Below, one piece after another: positions 32,896-43,553 of a stretch of 64,000 bases of DNA. The notes beneath the pieces were generated by a model. That model saw only the letters and a program-made list of their open reading frames with translations, did no database searches and was not told the origin of the DNA. A program made the position numbers and the translations under genes. The number at the start of each line of letters is the position of its first letter. Position 1 is the first letter of the stretch. This DNA is from Papaver somniferum. Taxonomy: Eukaryota > Streptophyta > Magnoliopsida > Ranunculales > Papaveraceae. The stretch covers positions 161,328,770 through 161,392,769 of the forward strand of contig NC_039366.1 of NCBI RefSeq assembly GCF_003573695.1. The letters are read 5' to 3'.

Positions 32896-35530
32896 CTAAT
32901 ATATCTTCTCCAACTCTTGGGACAACTTAGCGACCTCTACCTCTTGATGATTAATTGAATCTGCGGAAGGATCATCAACCGTTTCAGCTTGCAGTCTTTG
33001 GATCTCGGAAAATCCCTTGCAGAACCAGGAAACATTAAATTCAAGGTCTACACACATATCCCGGTGAAACTTCCAGCACGTGATCATATCTACAGAAATA
33101 GTGTGACCAGTCACGTTGCACATATGATGAATCGAAGATAAAGCTTCTTCCACACGCTTGACTAATGCAAATCGGCTAGTAAGCTTCTTGGTCGTGGCAA
33201 TATGTCTGTACTTGTTCCATATTCTGGTATACAACTCCGCATGCTTAGATGGCACGTTGAAGCCTCCAATCAACACATGATCTTCATGAGGAGTCAAATA
33301 TGGAGGTACAAAAATGGCGCCTGCAACCGAATCTGTGACTGGCAAAGGATTCCTGACCACGATTGCACCGATGGTCGCCAAAGTACTTTCCACCACCTAG
33401 GTTTCAGCACTGTCAATATCCATTTCCAAATCACCTGTGGACGCGGTTTCCACGATTGGGCCTTCGTTGTGGTGAGTCTCCACCTCAAGGCCGTCTCCAG
33501 AAACACTCCCTCCCTGCAACATTACAATTTGGTTTTGTTCCAAAAACAAGAGGAAAAAGAGGAGAAGAACGCGTAAACTTACCAACTCATTTGCGGGCTC
33601 GCCAGAAGAAGACTCAGCATTGCCTACAGAAACGTTTTCACCACTGGGTCCTGAACCCTTTTCTTCTTCAAACTCTTCTTCATCTTCAGAGGAGTTATTC
33701 GCCGATTTCTGACTATGCGAAAGCCTAGCAAATGGGTTCGCGTCGTCAAGACCCTAAGTTCGGAAATAAAAGGCGTTTAGGAAAAAAAAAGAGGGGGAGA
33801 GAAAAACGACGAGTTAGTATGAACCAATCGAATTTAGAAGGAGCCATGCGTACCCGTGTGTTGAAGGAACTAAAAGTCATGAGAGATTACGAGCCCGACT
33901 GGAAACCACCTGCACAGTCTTTAGGTCTCCGCTCCTTTTTCTGGGAACCATCCGCGTCCTGGCTAGGCGACTTTCATTTGGTCAAAGAAAGATCCCTAAG
34001 CAACGGATGCTTTGCCAGGATTGCAGGAGAAGGATTACCACGGGTATTCTCTGCTACAGTTTTCACAAATTGCTGGATGACGAGGAACTCACTCTGCCAG
34101 AATGTGTTATACTTGAAGGTAGTCGAAGGATTTCTTCCCGAAGGCAAGAAAGTGAGACTTTTACCCGGCATGAGAATACTAGCATCAAGGACGGATGGTA
34201 ATGAGTCCCCTGGGGTTACCGGCCGACATACGAGAGGGACCCCCTGTTCGAAACCCATATGCCGAGACGCCCTATCAATATTATAAGAGACTGCCAGACA
34301 TGAGCCTCGAAAGAAAGACGATATATCACCAGGCATACAACTTCGCATGAATACAACCGCTCCAACGCTCATATTCCTTTCGTCAGAAAGCAAAGACATG
34401 TTCGGAGCAGAAGAAAATGTATTAACCAGAACTATGGATGTACACACCGGGGCCCAGGGACGAAAGTTGATCGTGTACGAGCTGTCGAGGAAATCAACCA
34501 GTTTTGAACCGGCTCTTGGACGCCTATTCAACCAACAAAGTATCCTCGAACCACCACAAGACTCGGGAAGTGGAGCTAACAGCCTAGGAGCGTATTTTTC
34601 GAAGTTCTCCCATAACCATGCCTGGAGGAAAGCAGCATGAACATACGAGTCCACTTTCATGTAGCCATTTGAAGCACGCATGTCCGCAACCAGATGATCC
34701 AAGTGTGTGTACAGAGAGTCGAGAAACAAGCTACCAATGGGGAGGACGACACCTTTCGCTAATTTTATGGCGAACTTGACAAGCTCTGTCCTTATCTCCT
34801 TCTTACCAGAGTCATCATCGAAAATATTCCTGGATAACCAAAGGGCCAAAAATGCCGCGACATGAAGCGTACTACTCTTTTAATCCGGTTCCAACCCATC
34901 AGGAAACCATTGAGACACCCACCAGCTGTAGAAACACCTTGTCTCGTTTTCCTTCCGAACGAACCCTTTCGACTTCGCAACCAGGGCAGCGTGCATTCCT
35001 TCTTCATCTTCCGATAACTCGATGTTGAGGTTTCTTGTTATGGGAAGATTCAACAAAACGACCATACTTTCTAAGGAGATAGTCATTTCACCCCACCTAC
35101 ATATGGCCGTGTGAGTGTTTGGACTCCATCTGGAAATAAAAGCAACCAAACCTGGGATATCTTTCCTGATTTGAAGTGTTGCAAAAGCCGCGACAGCTTC
35201 AATGATTTGCGCCTTGGTCAAGCTAGCTCTTACACAGTCTTGACTTATCATGAATTGCATCCACTTGTCAAAGGAACGCAAAGGACTCACGGAGATCTTA
35301 AAGTCAACAGGAGAGGCGGGATACTCTTTTCTCTGAAGGCAAAACCGTATAACATCCCTTGGCGGGACCGACCAAGCCCCTCAATCACTCTCCAGACCGG
35401 TCAGAAGAATCAGAACATGCTTAGGATGACTTATTCTGGCAGAAAATATCGTGAAGAATTCATCATCCACGTTTGGCTTAGAGTTTCCAACGTCCTTTGG
35501 CACAACAGGGCTCTCCTCAGGCGACATCAT
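32896..35530 (-). pseudogene. Antisense plant mobile domain (PMD) gene of the Tat element
   Basis: Minus strand, opposite to the element. The PMD core is clear: VPPRDVIRFCLQRKEYPASP, then LVAFISRWSPNTHTAICRWG, EMTISLESMVVLLNLPITRN, CFYSWWVSQWFPDGLEPD, LALWLSRNIFDDDS, SLFLDSLYTHLDHLVADM and SYVHAAFLQAWLWENFEKYA. Downstream come an acidic linker (SEDEEEFEEEKGSG) and a C-terminal block (33396-32896). Splice signals include GAGTTG|GTAAGT at about 33582 and TGTTGCAG|GG downstream. In-frame stops TAA (34882-34880) and TAG (33399-33397), and a frame break near 35385, disable it. PMD proteins (MAIL1/MAIN family) are nuclear; their role in retroelements is unknown. Confidence 0.8.
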
Positions 35531-36061
35531 AGCAGAATTTTTTTTTATTACGTTGATTCCGGTAACAAATTAACTACGCCAAAAGCAAAAGAAAAGAAGT
35601 TACTACAAATGCACGGGAGCTATTTTGTCAAAAACGAAGATTCCACTAAGGTTTCCGCAGAAACTCGGCACACGACCACGCCACGAAAAAGGAAACCCTA
35701 AACAACTAAGGTTTTCATGGAAAAAGGGATTGATGACAGTCATTTACCCATGCATACCTACTATTGCATAATAATTGAGGTGCTCGACGCTACCGCGGTG
35801 TTCACGCTAAAGATTTTTACAAGTTCATAAGGAGCCTACCTACGGCTAGGGTTTGCACCAGTAGGGAGGAACAATATTTTCTAAGGATTTATGGAAGGCA
35901 TGCCTATGGCTAGGGTTTGCATCAACACCAGAAAACAAGAAAAACAACTTGAAAAGGAAACGCTGGAAGACATACCTGGAATACACTCGCTCACTTTATT
36001 TGCTACCACACGGCCAGGGCGTAAGAACAAAGGAGTGAGACAAAAGGGAGAGACCGATCCC

Positions 36062-36068
36062 ATTTATA
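36062..36068 (-). promoter_or_regulatory. Possible antisense TATA box for the PMD ORF
   Basis: Minus strand CCTATAAATGGG, about 530 nt upstream of the first ATG (35530) of the antisense gene. A similar box stands about 555 nt upstream of the antisense gene in the other Tat element (62698-62692). Confidence 0.45.
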
Positions 36069-36119
36069 GGCACGACACTTTGGAGTTTGAATAGGGAAAT
36101 GACTTCCTATTTGAGTCAA

Positions 36120-36385
36120 GAGGTAGTTGGTCCCGCGAAGACAAGCCAACGCCGTATCAAGCAGCCCACGCCACACCATGCCAGCGCCGCACTGGGCCAA
36201 GTCGCACCCAAGCCGCACCAAGCCGATCCAGCGCCGCACCGAGCCAATTCACGTCCAAGCCGCACCAAGCCGAGCCGAGTCGCACCCGAGCCAAGCCACA
36301 CCAATTTGAGCCAGCGCCGCACCGAGCCAAGTCACGCCCAAGCCGCACCAAGCCAAATCCCATTCCTAGTCACGCCAACAACTTT
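36120..36385. repeat. Degenerate C-rich repeat before the 3' LTR
   Basis: Imperfect units containing CAGCGCCGCAC (36182, 36228, 36312) and AAGCCGCACCAAGCC. Spacing is irregular (46 and 84 bp). Apparent ORFs on both strands here are repeat artefacts. Confidence 0.75.
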
Positions 36386-36899
36386 CTAAGCCAGCACCTC
36401 CGTGTTCCCTAGCCCATCCAAGATGACGCGTGACCAATATATCAAGCTGACATCCTGTGTCTCAACCAAGCGACTGCCTCTACCATTTCACGTCTAGCCA
36501 ATAATGACGCAAGTAGAATTCATGCAAGGCCGCCAACGCAAGGATCACAGATTCCCAAAAACACTCTCGAAAAAGGTTAGGCGAATCTTCCTAGCCATCT
36601 TTCATGACCCGCTGCTTCGATTTTGTCCTTGTCTGTCACCATCTTATGCTTACCTCACAACAATGCTCATGTTTCGAGCTAAGCAGTGGACTTAATGTTG
36701 ATAGTGGTTTTTAGCTTAGGGTTAAAATCGTAAAACCATATATCTAACATGACATCACTATGACCAGTAGCGCATTTATTGAATCAATCAGCGTGCTTGC
36801 GTAAGAATTACCAGGGTACCTTTTTTTATACATGTGTCATGTTCCACGGCAGAACCCTTCAGTATTAACTGACATTACCTCTGTATATGCCGAACCCTA

Positions 36900-37740
36900 A
36901 TTCTCCAACCGTGCCAGCCACGTCTCTGTGCCAAGGCATGCCAACCATGCCAGCCGCACCATCGTGCCAATGGCAAACCATGCCAGCCACGTCTCTGCGC
37001 CAAGGCATGCCAACCATGCCACCGTACCATCGTGCCAATGAAAAACCATGCCAGCCACGTCTCTGCGCCAAGGCATTCCAACCATGCCAGCCGCACCACC
37101 GTGCCAATGGCAAACCATGTCATCCACGTCTCTGCGCCAAGGCATGCCAACCATGCCAGCCGCACCACTGTGCCAATGGCAAACCATGCCATCCACGTCT
37201 CTGCGCCAAGGCATGCCAACCATGCCAGCCGTACCACCATAAGAATAGCAAACCGTTCCATCCACGTCTCTGCGCCAAGGCATGCCAACCATGCCAGCCG
37301 CACCAACGTGCCAATGGCAAACCATGTCAGCCACGTCTCCGCGCCAAGGCATGCCAACCATGCCAGCCGCACCACCGTGCCAATGGCAAACCATGCCATC
37401 CACGTTTCCGCGCCAAGGCATGCCAACCATGCGCGCCGCACCACCGTGCCAATGGCAAACCATGCCAGCCATGTCTCTGCACCAAGGCATGCCAACCAGG
37501 CCAGCCGCACCACCATGCCAATGGAAAACCATGCCAGCCACGTCTCCGCGCCAAGGCATGCCAGCGCACCACCGTGCCAATGGAAAAACATGCCAGCCAC
37601 GTCTCCGCGTCAAGGAATGCCAACCATGCCAGCCGCACCACCGTGCCAATGGCAAACCATGCCTGCCACGTCTCCGCGCCAAGGCATGCCAACCATGCCT
37701 GCCGCACCACATGCGCCAATGGCATGCCGTGCCAGCTACA
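36900..37740. repeat. 69-bp tandem array, about 12 units (3' LTR)
   Basis: Same unit as 29480-30178, with more variants (GTACCACCATAAGAATAGC at 37231) and a shortened unit near 37561-37570. Confidence 0.9.
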
Positions 37741-37749
37741 TCTCCACGC

Positions 37750-39690
37750 TAAAACGAAGGGTTGCAATAATCAACGACTGCCCTTCCTTCTGGGATGCAA
37801 ATCTCAGACACACAAGTTCGCCACCTAACGCATGGAAACTTGCGGCCCTAAGCCAAATATCACGGTTTGCACCAAACCCTAATTTTGGTCGCGCCTACTC
37901 TATGCCAAAGCCATGCCGGCCTTAAACTATGCCGCTGGCTACCAAACGAAGGGTTGCAATGACCAACGGCCACTCTTCCATCTGAGATGCAGATCTCGGC
38001 CCTCCAAGTTCGCCACCAAACGCATGGCAACTTGCGTCCCGAGGCCAAACACCACGGTTTTCCCAAAACCTTAATTTTGGCTGCGCCTTCTCTATGCCAA
38101 AGCCATGTCGGCCTTAAACTATGCCGCTGGCTACCAAACGAAGGGTTGCAACGATCAACGACCACCCTTCCATCTGAGTTGCAGATCTTGGCCCTCCAAG
38201 TTCGCCACCAAACGCATGGCAACTTGCGGCCCGAGGCCAAACACCACGGTTTTCCCAAAACCAAATTTTGGCCGCGCCTAATCTATGCCAAAGCCATGCC
38301 GGCCTTAAACTATGCCGCTGGCTACCAAACGAAGGGTTGCAACGATCAACGGCCACCCTTCCATCTGATATGCAGATTTCGTCCCTCCAAGTTCGCCACC
38401 AAACGCATGGCAACTTGCGGCCCGAGGCCAAACACCACGGTTTTCCCAAAACCCTAATTTTGGCCGCGCCTACTCTATGCCAAATCCATGCCGGCCTTAA
38501 ACTATGCCACTGGCTACCAAACGAAGGGTTGCAACGATCAACGACCACCCTTGCATCTGAGATGCAGATCTCGGCCCTCCAAGTTCGCCACCAAACGCAT
38601 GGAAACTTGCGGCTCGAGGCCAAACACCACGGTTTCCCCAAAACCTTAATTTTGGTCGCGCCTACTCTATGCCAAAGCCATGCCGGCCTTAAACTATGCC
38701 TCTGGCTACCAAACGAAGGGTTGCAACGATCAAAGGCCACCCTTCCATTTGAGATGCAGATCTCGGCCCTCCAAGTTCGCCACCAAACGCATGGAAACTT
38801 TCGGCCCGAGGCCAAACACCACGGTATTCCCAAAACCCTAATTTTGGCCGCGCCTACTCTAAGCCAAAGCCATGCTGGCTTTAAACTATGCCATTGGCTA
38901 CCAAACGAAGGGTTGCAACGATCAACGGCCACCCTTCCATCTGAGATGCAGATCTCGACCCTCCAAGTTCGCCACCAAACGCATGGGAACTTGCGGCCCG
39001 AAGCCAAACACCACGGTTTTCCCAAAACCTTAATTTTGGCCGCGCCTACTCTACGCCAAAGCCATGCCGGCCTTAAACTATGCCGCTGGATACCAAACGA
39101 AGGGTTGCAACGATCAAAGGCCACCCTTCCATTTGAGATGCAGATCTCGGCCCTCCAAGTTCGCCACCAAACGCATGGAAACTTGCGGCCCGAGGCCAAA
39201 CACCACGGTATTCCCAAAACCCTAATTTTGGCCGCGCCTACTCTAAGCCAAAGCCATGCTGGCTTTAAACTATGCCATTGGCTACCAAACGAAGGGTTGC
39301 AACGATCAACGACCACCTTCCATATGAGATGCAGATCTCGACCCTCCAAGTTCGCCACCAAACGCATGGCAACTTGCGGCCCGAGGACAAACACCACGGT
39401 TTTCCCAAAACCCTAATTTTGGCCGCGCCTACTCTATGCCAAAGCCATGCCGGCTTTAAACTGTGTCGCTGGCTGCCAAACAAAAGGTTGCAATGATCAA
39501 CAACCACCCTTCCATCTGAGATGCAGATCTCGGCCCTCCAAGTTCGCCACCAAACGCATGGCAACTTGCAGCCGAGGCCAAACACCACGGTTTTCCCAAA
39601 AACCTAATTTTGGCACGCCTACTCTATGCCAAAACTATGTCAGCCTTTTCTTCGTACCACTAGCTACCAAAACTAAGGGTCGCAACAATC
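37750..39690. repeat. 192-bp tandem array, about 10 units (3' LTR)
   Basis: The TCTGAGATG motif or its variants occur at 37981, 38173, 38364, 38556, 38748, 38940, 39132, 39323 and 39515, spaced 191-192 bp. Pairs of units share private variants (for example CATTTGAG with CGGTATTCCC in the units at 38748 and 39132), so blocks of two units were duplicated. Confidence 0.92.
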
Positions 39691-40652
39691 AACGACCATC
39701 CTACCATCTAGGACACAGATCTTAGCCGTCAAAAGTCACCATCTAACACGCAGCAACCTTTGACCCAATGCCAAAACCCGACTTTTGGCCGCGCCTAAAC
39801 CACGCCAAAATCCTAGCTTGGCGACGCCTAACTCTTTAAAAGTCATGCCGGCCATGCTTTCATGTTGCTGACTACAGAGCAAAGGGTTGCAATAATCAAC
39901 GACTATCCTTCCTCTCAAGATGAAAAATCTCGGTCGTCGAGGGTCACCACCGAGCCGACAAATCTCCCAAGCTCAACATGCCAAACAGCAACAACATGCT
40001 ACACGTTTTCCACAAAAACACTCGAGACATAAACACATGTCACAAACTGGGGGATGCTCATTAGGGTTTTGGTTTGGCGGTTTACAGCGTGCGACGTACA
40101 CTACGCCCGTTACAAGAAAGTGTCATAAGAATGAGTCGGTTAGTAAATGCAAGGAATAATGGTGAAACGTTTCTTTCATTATGGAACATCAATTCCAGAC
40201 GTTACCTGTTGCCACCTCCTTCCACTTTACTCAGCCGTTTCTATTTCTTACGAGACCAGAGTACGTTTGGGTTACGACTTGTATAAATAGGTCTTACCTA
40301 TTTCCACAAAACAACAGGTTTTGGTCAGGAGCATACAACACTCAGAAATCACTTGCTAGCTTTCCCATCTGTTAGCTTTCACTTTCTGATACAAGTCAAA
40401 CAACTACTCTTCCAGAATCAACTATTCTGGTCTCAACACTTTCTTCGCTTCCCTCCCTAAAACCAACCCTTCTCCTTCACTTTGTGACCGAAGCAAATCT
40501 GGAACGACCATTTCTTGGTTTAGGCCGTATTTGTACAGATTGATCTGTCGAATCTAAAGTACTCCCTTGCAGTACATTGTTTAGGGTTTAGACTCAGTTT
40601 TGCACCCACTCACGCGAAATTACCGAAATCAGCACGTTTTCACTCTCAAACA

Positions 40653-40990
40653 GCTGGCCACACTGTTGGAGGAACTTCCCGAAGAACAATTAAATAACCA
40701 CAAGCAAACCATGGATGTTGATCATTGACTATGTTGAAGTCATTTTCAGCTAATAATCTTACGAGAACTTTGTTTCTCGAACCACTAAATGTTGTAACAG
40801 TAGGTGTTTGAGCTAGTGGCCATTGGGTGAAAATATGATGCCGAATAGAAGAATTAGGAATAAGGGTTTCACAACAAACATAACCTACCATGCACCATTT
40901 CCAATTAGTATATGTTTCAGCTATGATAACAGTTTTGTCAATGAACACTGGTTAAGAAAGACTATAAGGTAACGTAAGTTTTTCTGCCAT
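40653..40990 (-). pseudogene. LINE ORF1, N-terminal part (DUF4283-like)
   Basis: Starts at ATG 40990 (MAEKLTLPYSLS, then a TAA) and continues VFIDKTVIIAETYTNWKWC, FTQWPLAQ, FSGSRNKVLVRLLAENDFNI and HPWFACGYLIVLREVPPTVW. The W, FN/FS and HPW..G..L.L pattern is that of DUF4283 in plant L1 ORF1. The reading frame continues across the Tat insertion at 29268. Confidence 0.65.
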
Positions 40991-42205
40991 TTTCAAAGTT
41001 AGGTTTTGAATTTCTAGGTTAGATATTTGGGAACTATTTGAGGTTTTGAGGACTCCTTATACTTATAGATTCAAAAGAAAGAAAGACAGAAATTTTGTGA
41101 GGATGTATTAAAATATGTATTTTACTATGAAGGAATCTGGTAAGGTTATGATTTTGACATATCACAAAGATGTTAATAGATAAACATATCTTTTCTTTTA
41201 CCAAAGAATGAACCTTAAGATGGGAAGTATCAGATTGTTTGAAAATAATTTCTGGCATGGACCAAGGAGAAAGAGTTCCAAAGTATGATATAGGTTTTGT
41301 TTTTCTTATGATGCATGAGACCCTTAGTGGTCGTTTTGTCCATCTCCATAAAGCTTTTCAGAGAAGCAAAATGAGATTGAGGCTTAAGGTTCATGTGGTT
41401 TCGATAGTAAAAGGACAAGCCAACTACTTGTCCTATAATCCAAATCAAATATTTTTCCATTACGTACAACATATAGGTCAGTATGAGGGGAGAAAAATTT
41501 GGTGAACACTCAAGAGGGTTGTTTTTTCTGGTACGGGTATATTTGCATATCCATCCAAATGTAATTAAAGCATTGGGGTGGGGAATGAGGTTTGATAAAA
41601 TGTGTGATTTGTTGTGGGTAAGAAAGTAATAACTGTTTTGGTTGGTAATTTTTTGGCTTAGGTTACTGAAAAGTTAAATTCTTGTGCAACTCAGGATTAA
41701 CCCATTTGGAGAGAGTGATAACCATTTTGCTTGATGTTCCCCAAACTATAATGGTGCCTCTCACCAGGTGCTTCCTTTTCTGAATCTGCATAAAACCAAC
41801 AGTTTCAATTAAATCCCAATGAAAATTATCAAAATTAGGTGACCTACAAATATATCGTTTAATGACAGTTCCAAAGGTTTTATAGGCTAATCAAGCGTCT
41901 AGAATTAGGTTTTGAAAATAGGGTTTTACAGAGTAATGATGATTTTGAAGAAGGTGTGCATGGCTTTGAAGAGGTTTGGATAGCCAAGCGACAAGACATT
42001 CGACAAAAAGCCATAAATGGCTATTAATGGGTTCAATAAAGTGTTTAAAAGGGGGGTTAGGAGAGAAATTATCATAACAATTCTCAGTTATACCAGAAAG
42101 GGAAAAAATTATTGATAAAACAGTTAGCAATTGACAAATCCTGGACAAACTAATCCCGGAGCTCTTCCTTCTTCTTCAAATTACATGTAATCCAAGAGTC
42201 TTGCA
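40991..42205. other. Possible LINE 5' region, no gene recognised
   Basis: Unique-looking AT-rich DNA. Minus ORFs of 74-88 codons (for example 41472-41230) have no recognised motif. Part may be the LINE 5' UTR. Confidence 0.4.
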
Positions 42206-42772
42206 ATGTCATTGAGTGATAAGGAAATAAAGACATTGAAGAATGATATTCAGGATGAGATAGATATACGTGCACATGAATTAGCTCGTCAAAGGTGAAA
42301 GGAATATGAAGTTGTTGAATATGCAGCATGGAAAGAGAAACGTCTTGCAAGAGATGCCAGAAAATTTGAGGAGAGGAACAAGAAGTGGAAGAGGTATGGG
42401 AGTGCAACAGAAAATGAATTTGAAGAGTCTGAGAATGGTTATGAGTATCCTGTCAAAGAAATTGATTCCAGTGAAGAAGATTCTGATGCTGCATATGAGA
42501 ACAAAATGATGATAAAGTATTATGAGGAGAATCTTTACAGGAAATATGAGGCTGAGAAAGCCAAACCAAGGATCTTTGTCAGGACCATGCAGGAGGGAGA
42601 CTCAAGTGATGATGATGAAGAGTTATTGGAAAAGGAGACTGAAGAGGATGAGGACAGTGATGGAAGTGATTCTTCTGATGAAGAAAGTGTACCTCCTGCA
42701 TCTTCGGGCAGTGATTACAGTATGCAGTATGAGGAAGACGAAAATTGGAGCTACGATGGAGAGGACTTTTAG
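42206..42772 (+). pseudogene. Unrecognised acidic coiled-coil ORF with one stop
   Basis: From the ATG at 42206 the frame is open for 188 codons except for one TGA at 42296-42298. The sense is very regular: HELARQR before the stop, then KEYEVVEYAAWKEKRLARDA, RKFEERNKKWKRY, then YYEENLYRKYEAEKAKPRIF, and a C-terminal acidic tail (SSDDDEELLEKETEEDEDS) rich in Asp, Glu and Ser. The charged, helix-prone middle suggests a coiled coil; the tail suggests a nuclear or chromatin-type protein. An in-frame stop 18 nt upstream supports the start. I do not recognise the family. Confidence 0.5.
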
Positions 42773-43553
42773 AAGCCTATCTTGGGGTATCGAGAGAATC
42801 CAAAGTCTCAGACGTTGAGAAAATTCTGAAAATGATTAACAAGTTTTTTCACAATGGCTATCTTGGTACTTTCTCCTCGTCTTCTTGATCTTGTTGTAGA
42901 TGTTGGTAAGGTTGATCTTTTGGTTTTTCTCTTTCAGCCGACTTTTATTAAGAGTTTCCCTATTCTTTGGTGTTGATAGGTGGTGGTACTTGTGGAAAAA
43001 GTGATGAAGTTTTTAATAGGAAAAGTAGTATTTTCTTGCTTTTGAGGACTGTGAACCTCTAAAAAAATCAGTGAACTGAAGCACTTGATGGTGTTTACTG
43101 TTATTTTCTTGTTTAGTTTGGGTGATAGTAATGTTAATGTTATGAATGGTACTAGTTTTATAATCTTGAATGTGGTGATTTATGTTTTTCCTTCTGTTGA
43201 TTTCAGTAGTAATGAATGTTGCAATGTAAGTGCAAGAATTTATGACAATCTTGATAAAAGATCTTAGAAATCCAATGATAGACACTAACAGGTAAATGAC
43301 TTGGATAGAACTAGATTTACTAAGAGGAATTTGGAATTGCATCAGAAACAAAGTTTGCAAAAATGGAGATCTCAAACTTGCTTACGTCATGTTGATTTAG
43401 CAGAGATCTTTTCATACATCATTCCTAGCTTTTTATTTGAGATTCTCACTTGTTGGTTGTACTTTAATGTTGGATAGACATTTGTTATTTTTTATTGAGC
43501 GAAAATAATACCTAGTTATAATTTTTTTTAAAGCATTTCGGACCTAACATCAT
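42773..43553. other. 3' flank of the acidic ORF, nothing else recognised
   Basis: AT-rich, with no supported ORF, ending at the TSD (ATCAT, 43549-43553) of the solo LTR. Confidence 0.45.

Larger units (their letters stand above)
29269..40652 (+). mobile_element. Complete non-autonomous Tat-type Ty3/gypsy element, 11.4 kb
   Basis: LTRs start TGTTGATGGTGG / TGTTGATAGTGG and end CTCAAACA. TSD GCTGG is perfect (29264-29268 and 40653-40657). A PBS starting TGGCGACCACAGCGGGAGG at 32120, of the Tat/Ogre kind, sets the orientation as plus. LTRs are 2849 and 3957 bp. The 4.6-kb interior has no gag, protease, RT, RNase H or integrase that I can see. Its only coding trace is an antisense plant mobile domain pseudogene (32896-35530). 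Tat-lineage elements are known to carry extra antisense ORFs. The insertion split ORF1 of the LINE. Confidence 0.9.
36696..40652 (+). repeat. Tat element 3' LTR (3957 bp)
   Basis: Same order as the 5' LTR: 69-bp array, 192-bp array, unique U3 with TATAAATA at 40282, R-U5 ending CTCAAACA, followed by TSD GCTGG. Confidence 0.9.

Noticed and set aside
33202..33728. Plus-strand ORFs of 121-124 codons inside the Tat element
   Set aside because: They overlap the antisense PMD gene in the opposite direction and show no motif; they are not gag or pol.
36003..36389. Overlapping 60-100-codon ORFs on both strands
   Set aside because: Degenerate C-rich repeat units produce them; no codon bias or motif.
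36865..39588. Long ORFs of 134-427 codons on both strands in the 3' LTR
   Set aside because: Same tandem-repeat artefact as in the 5' LTR.
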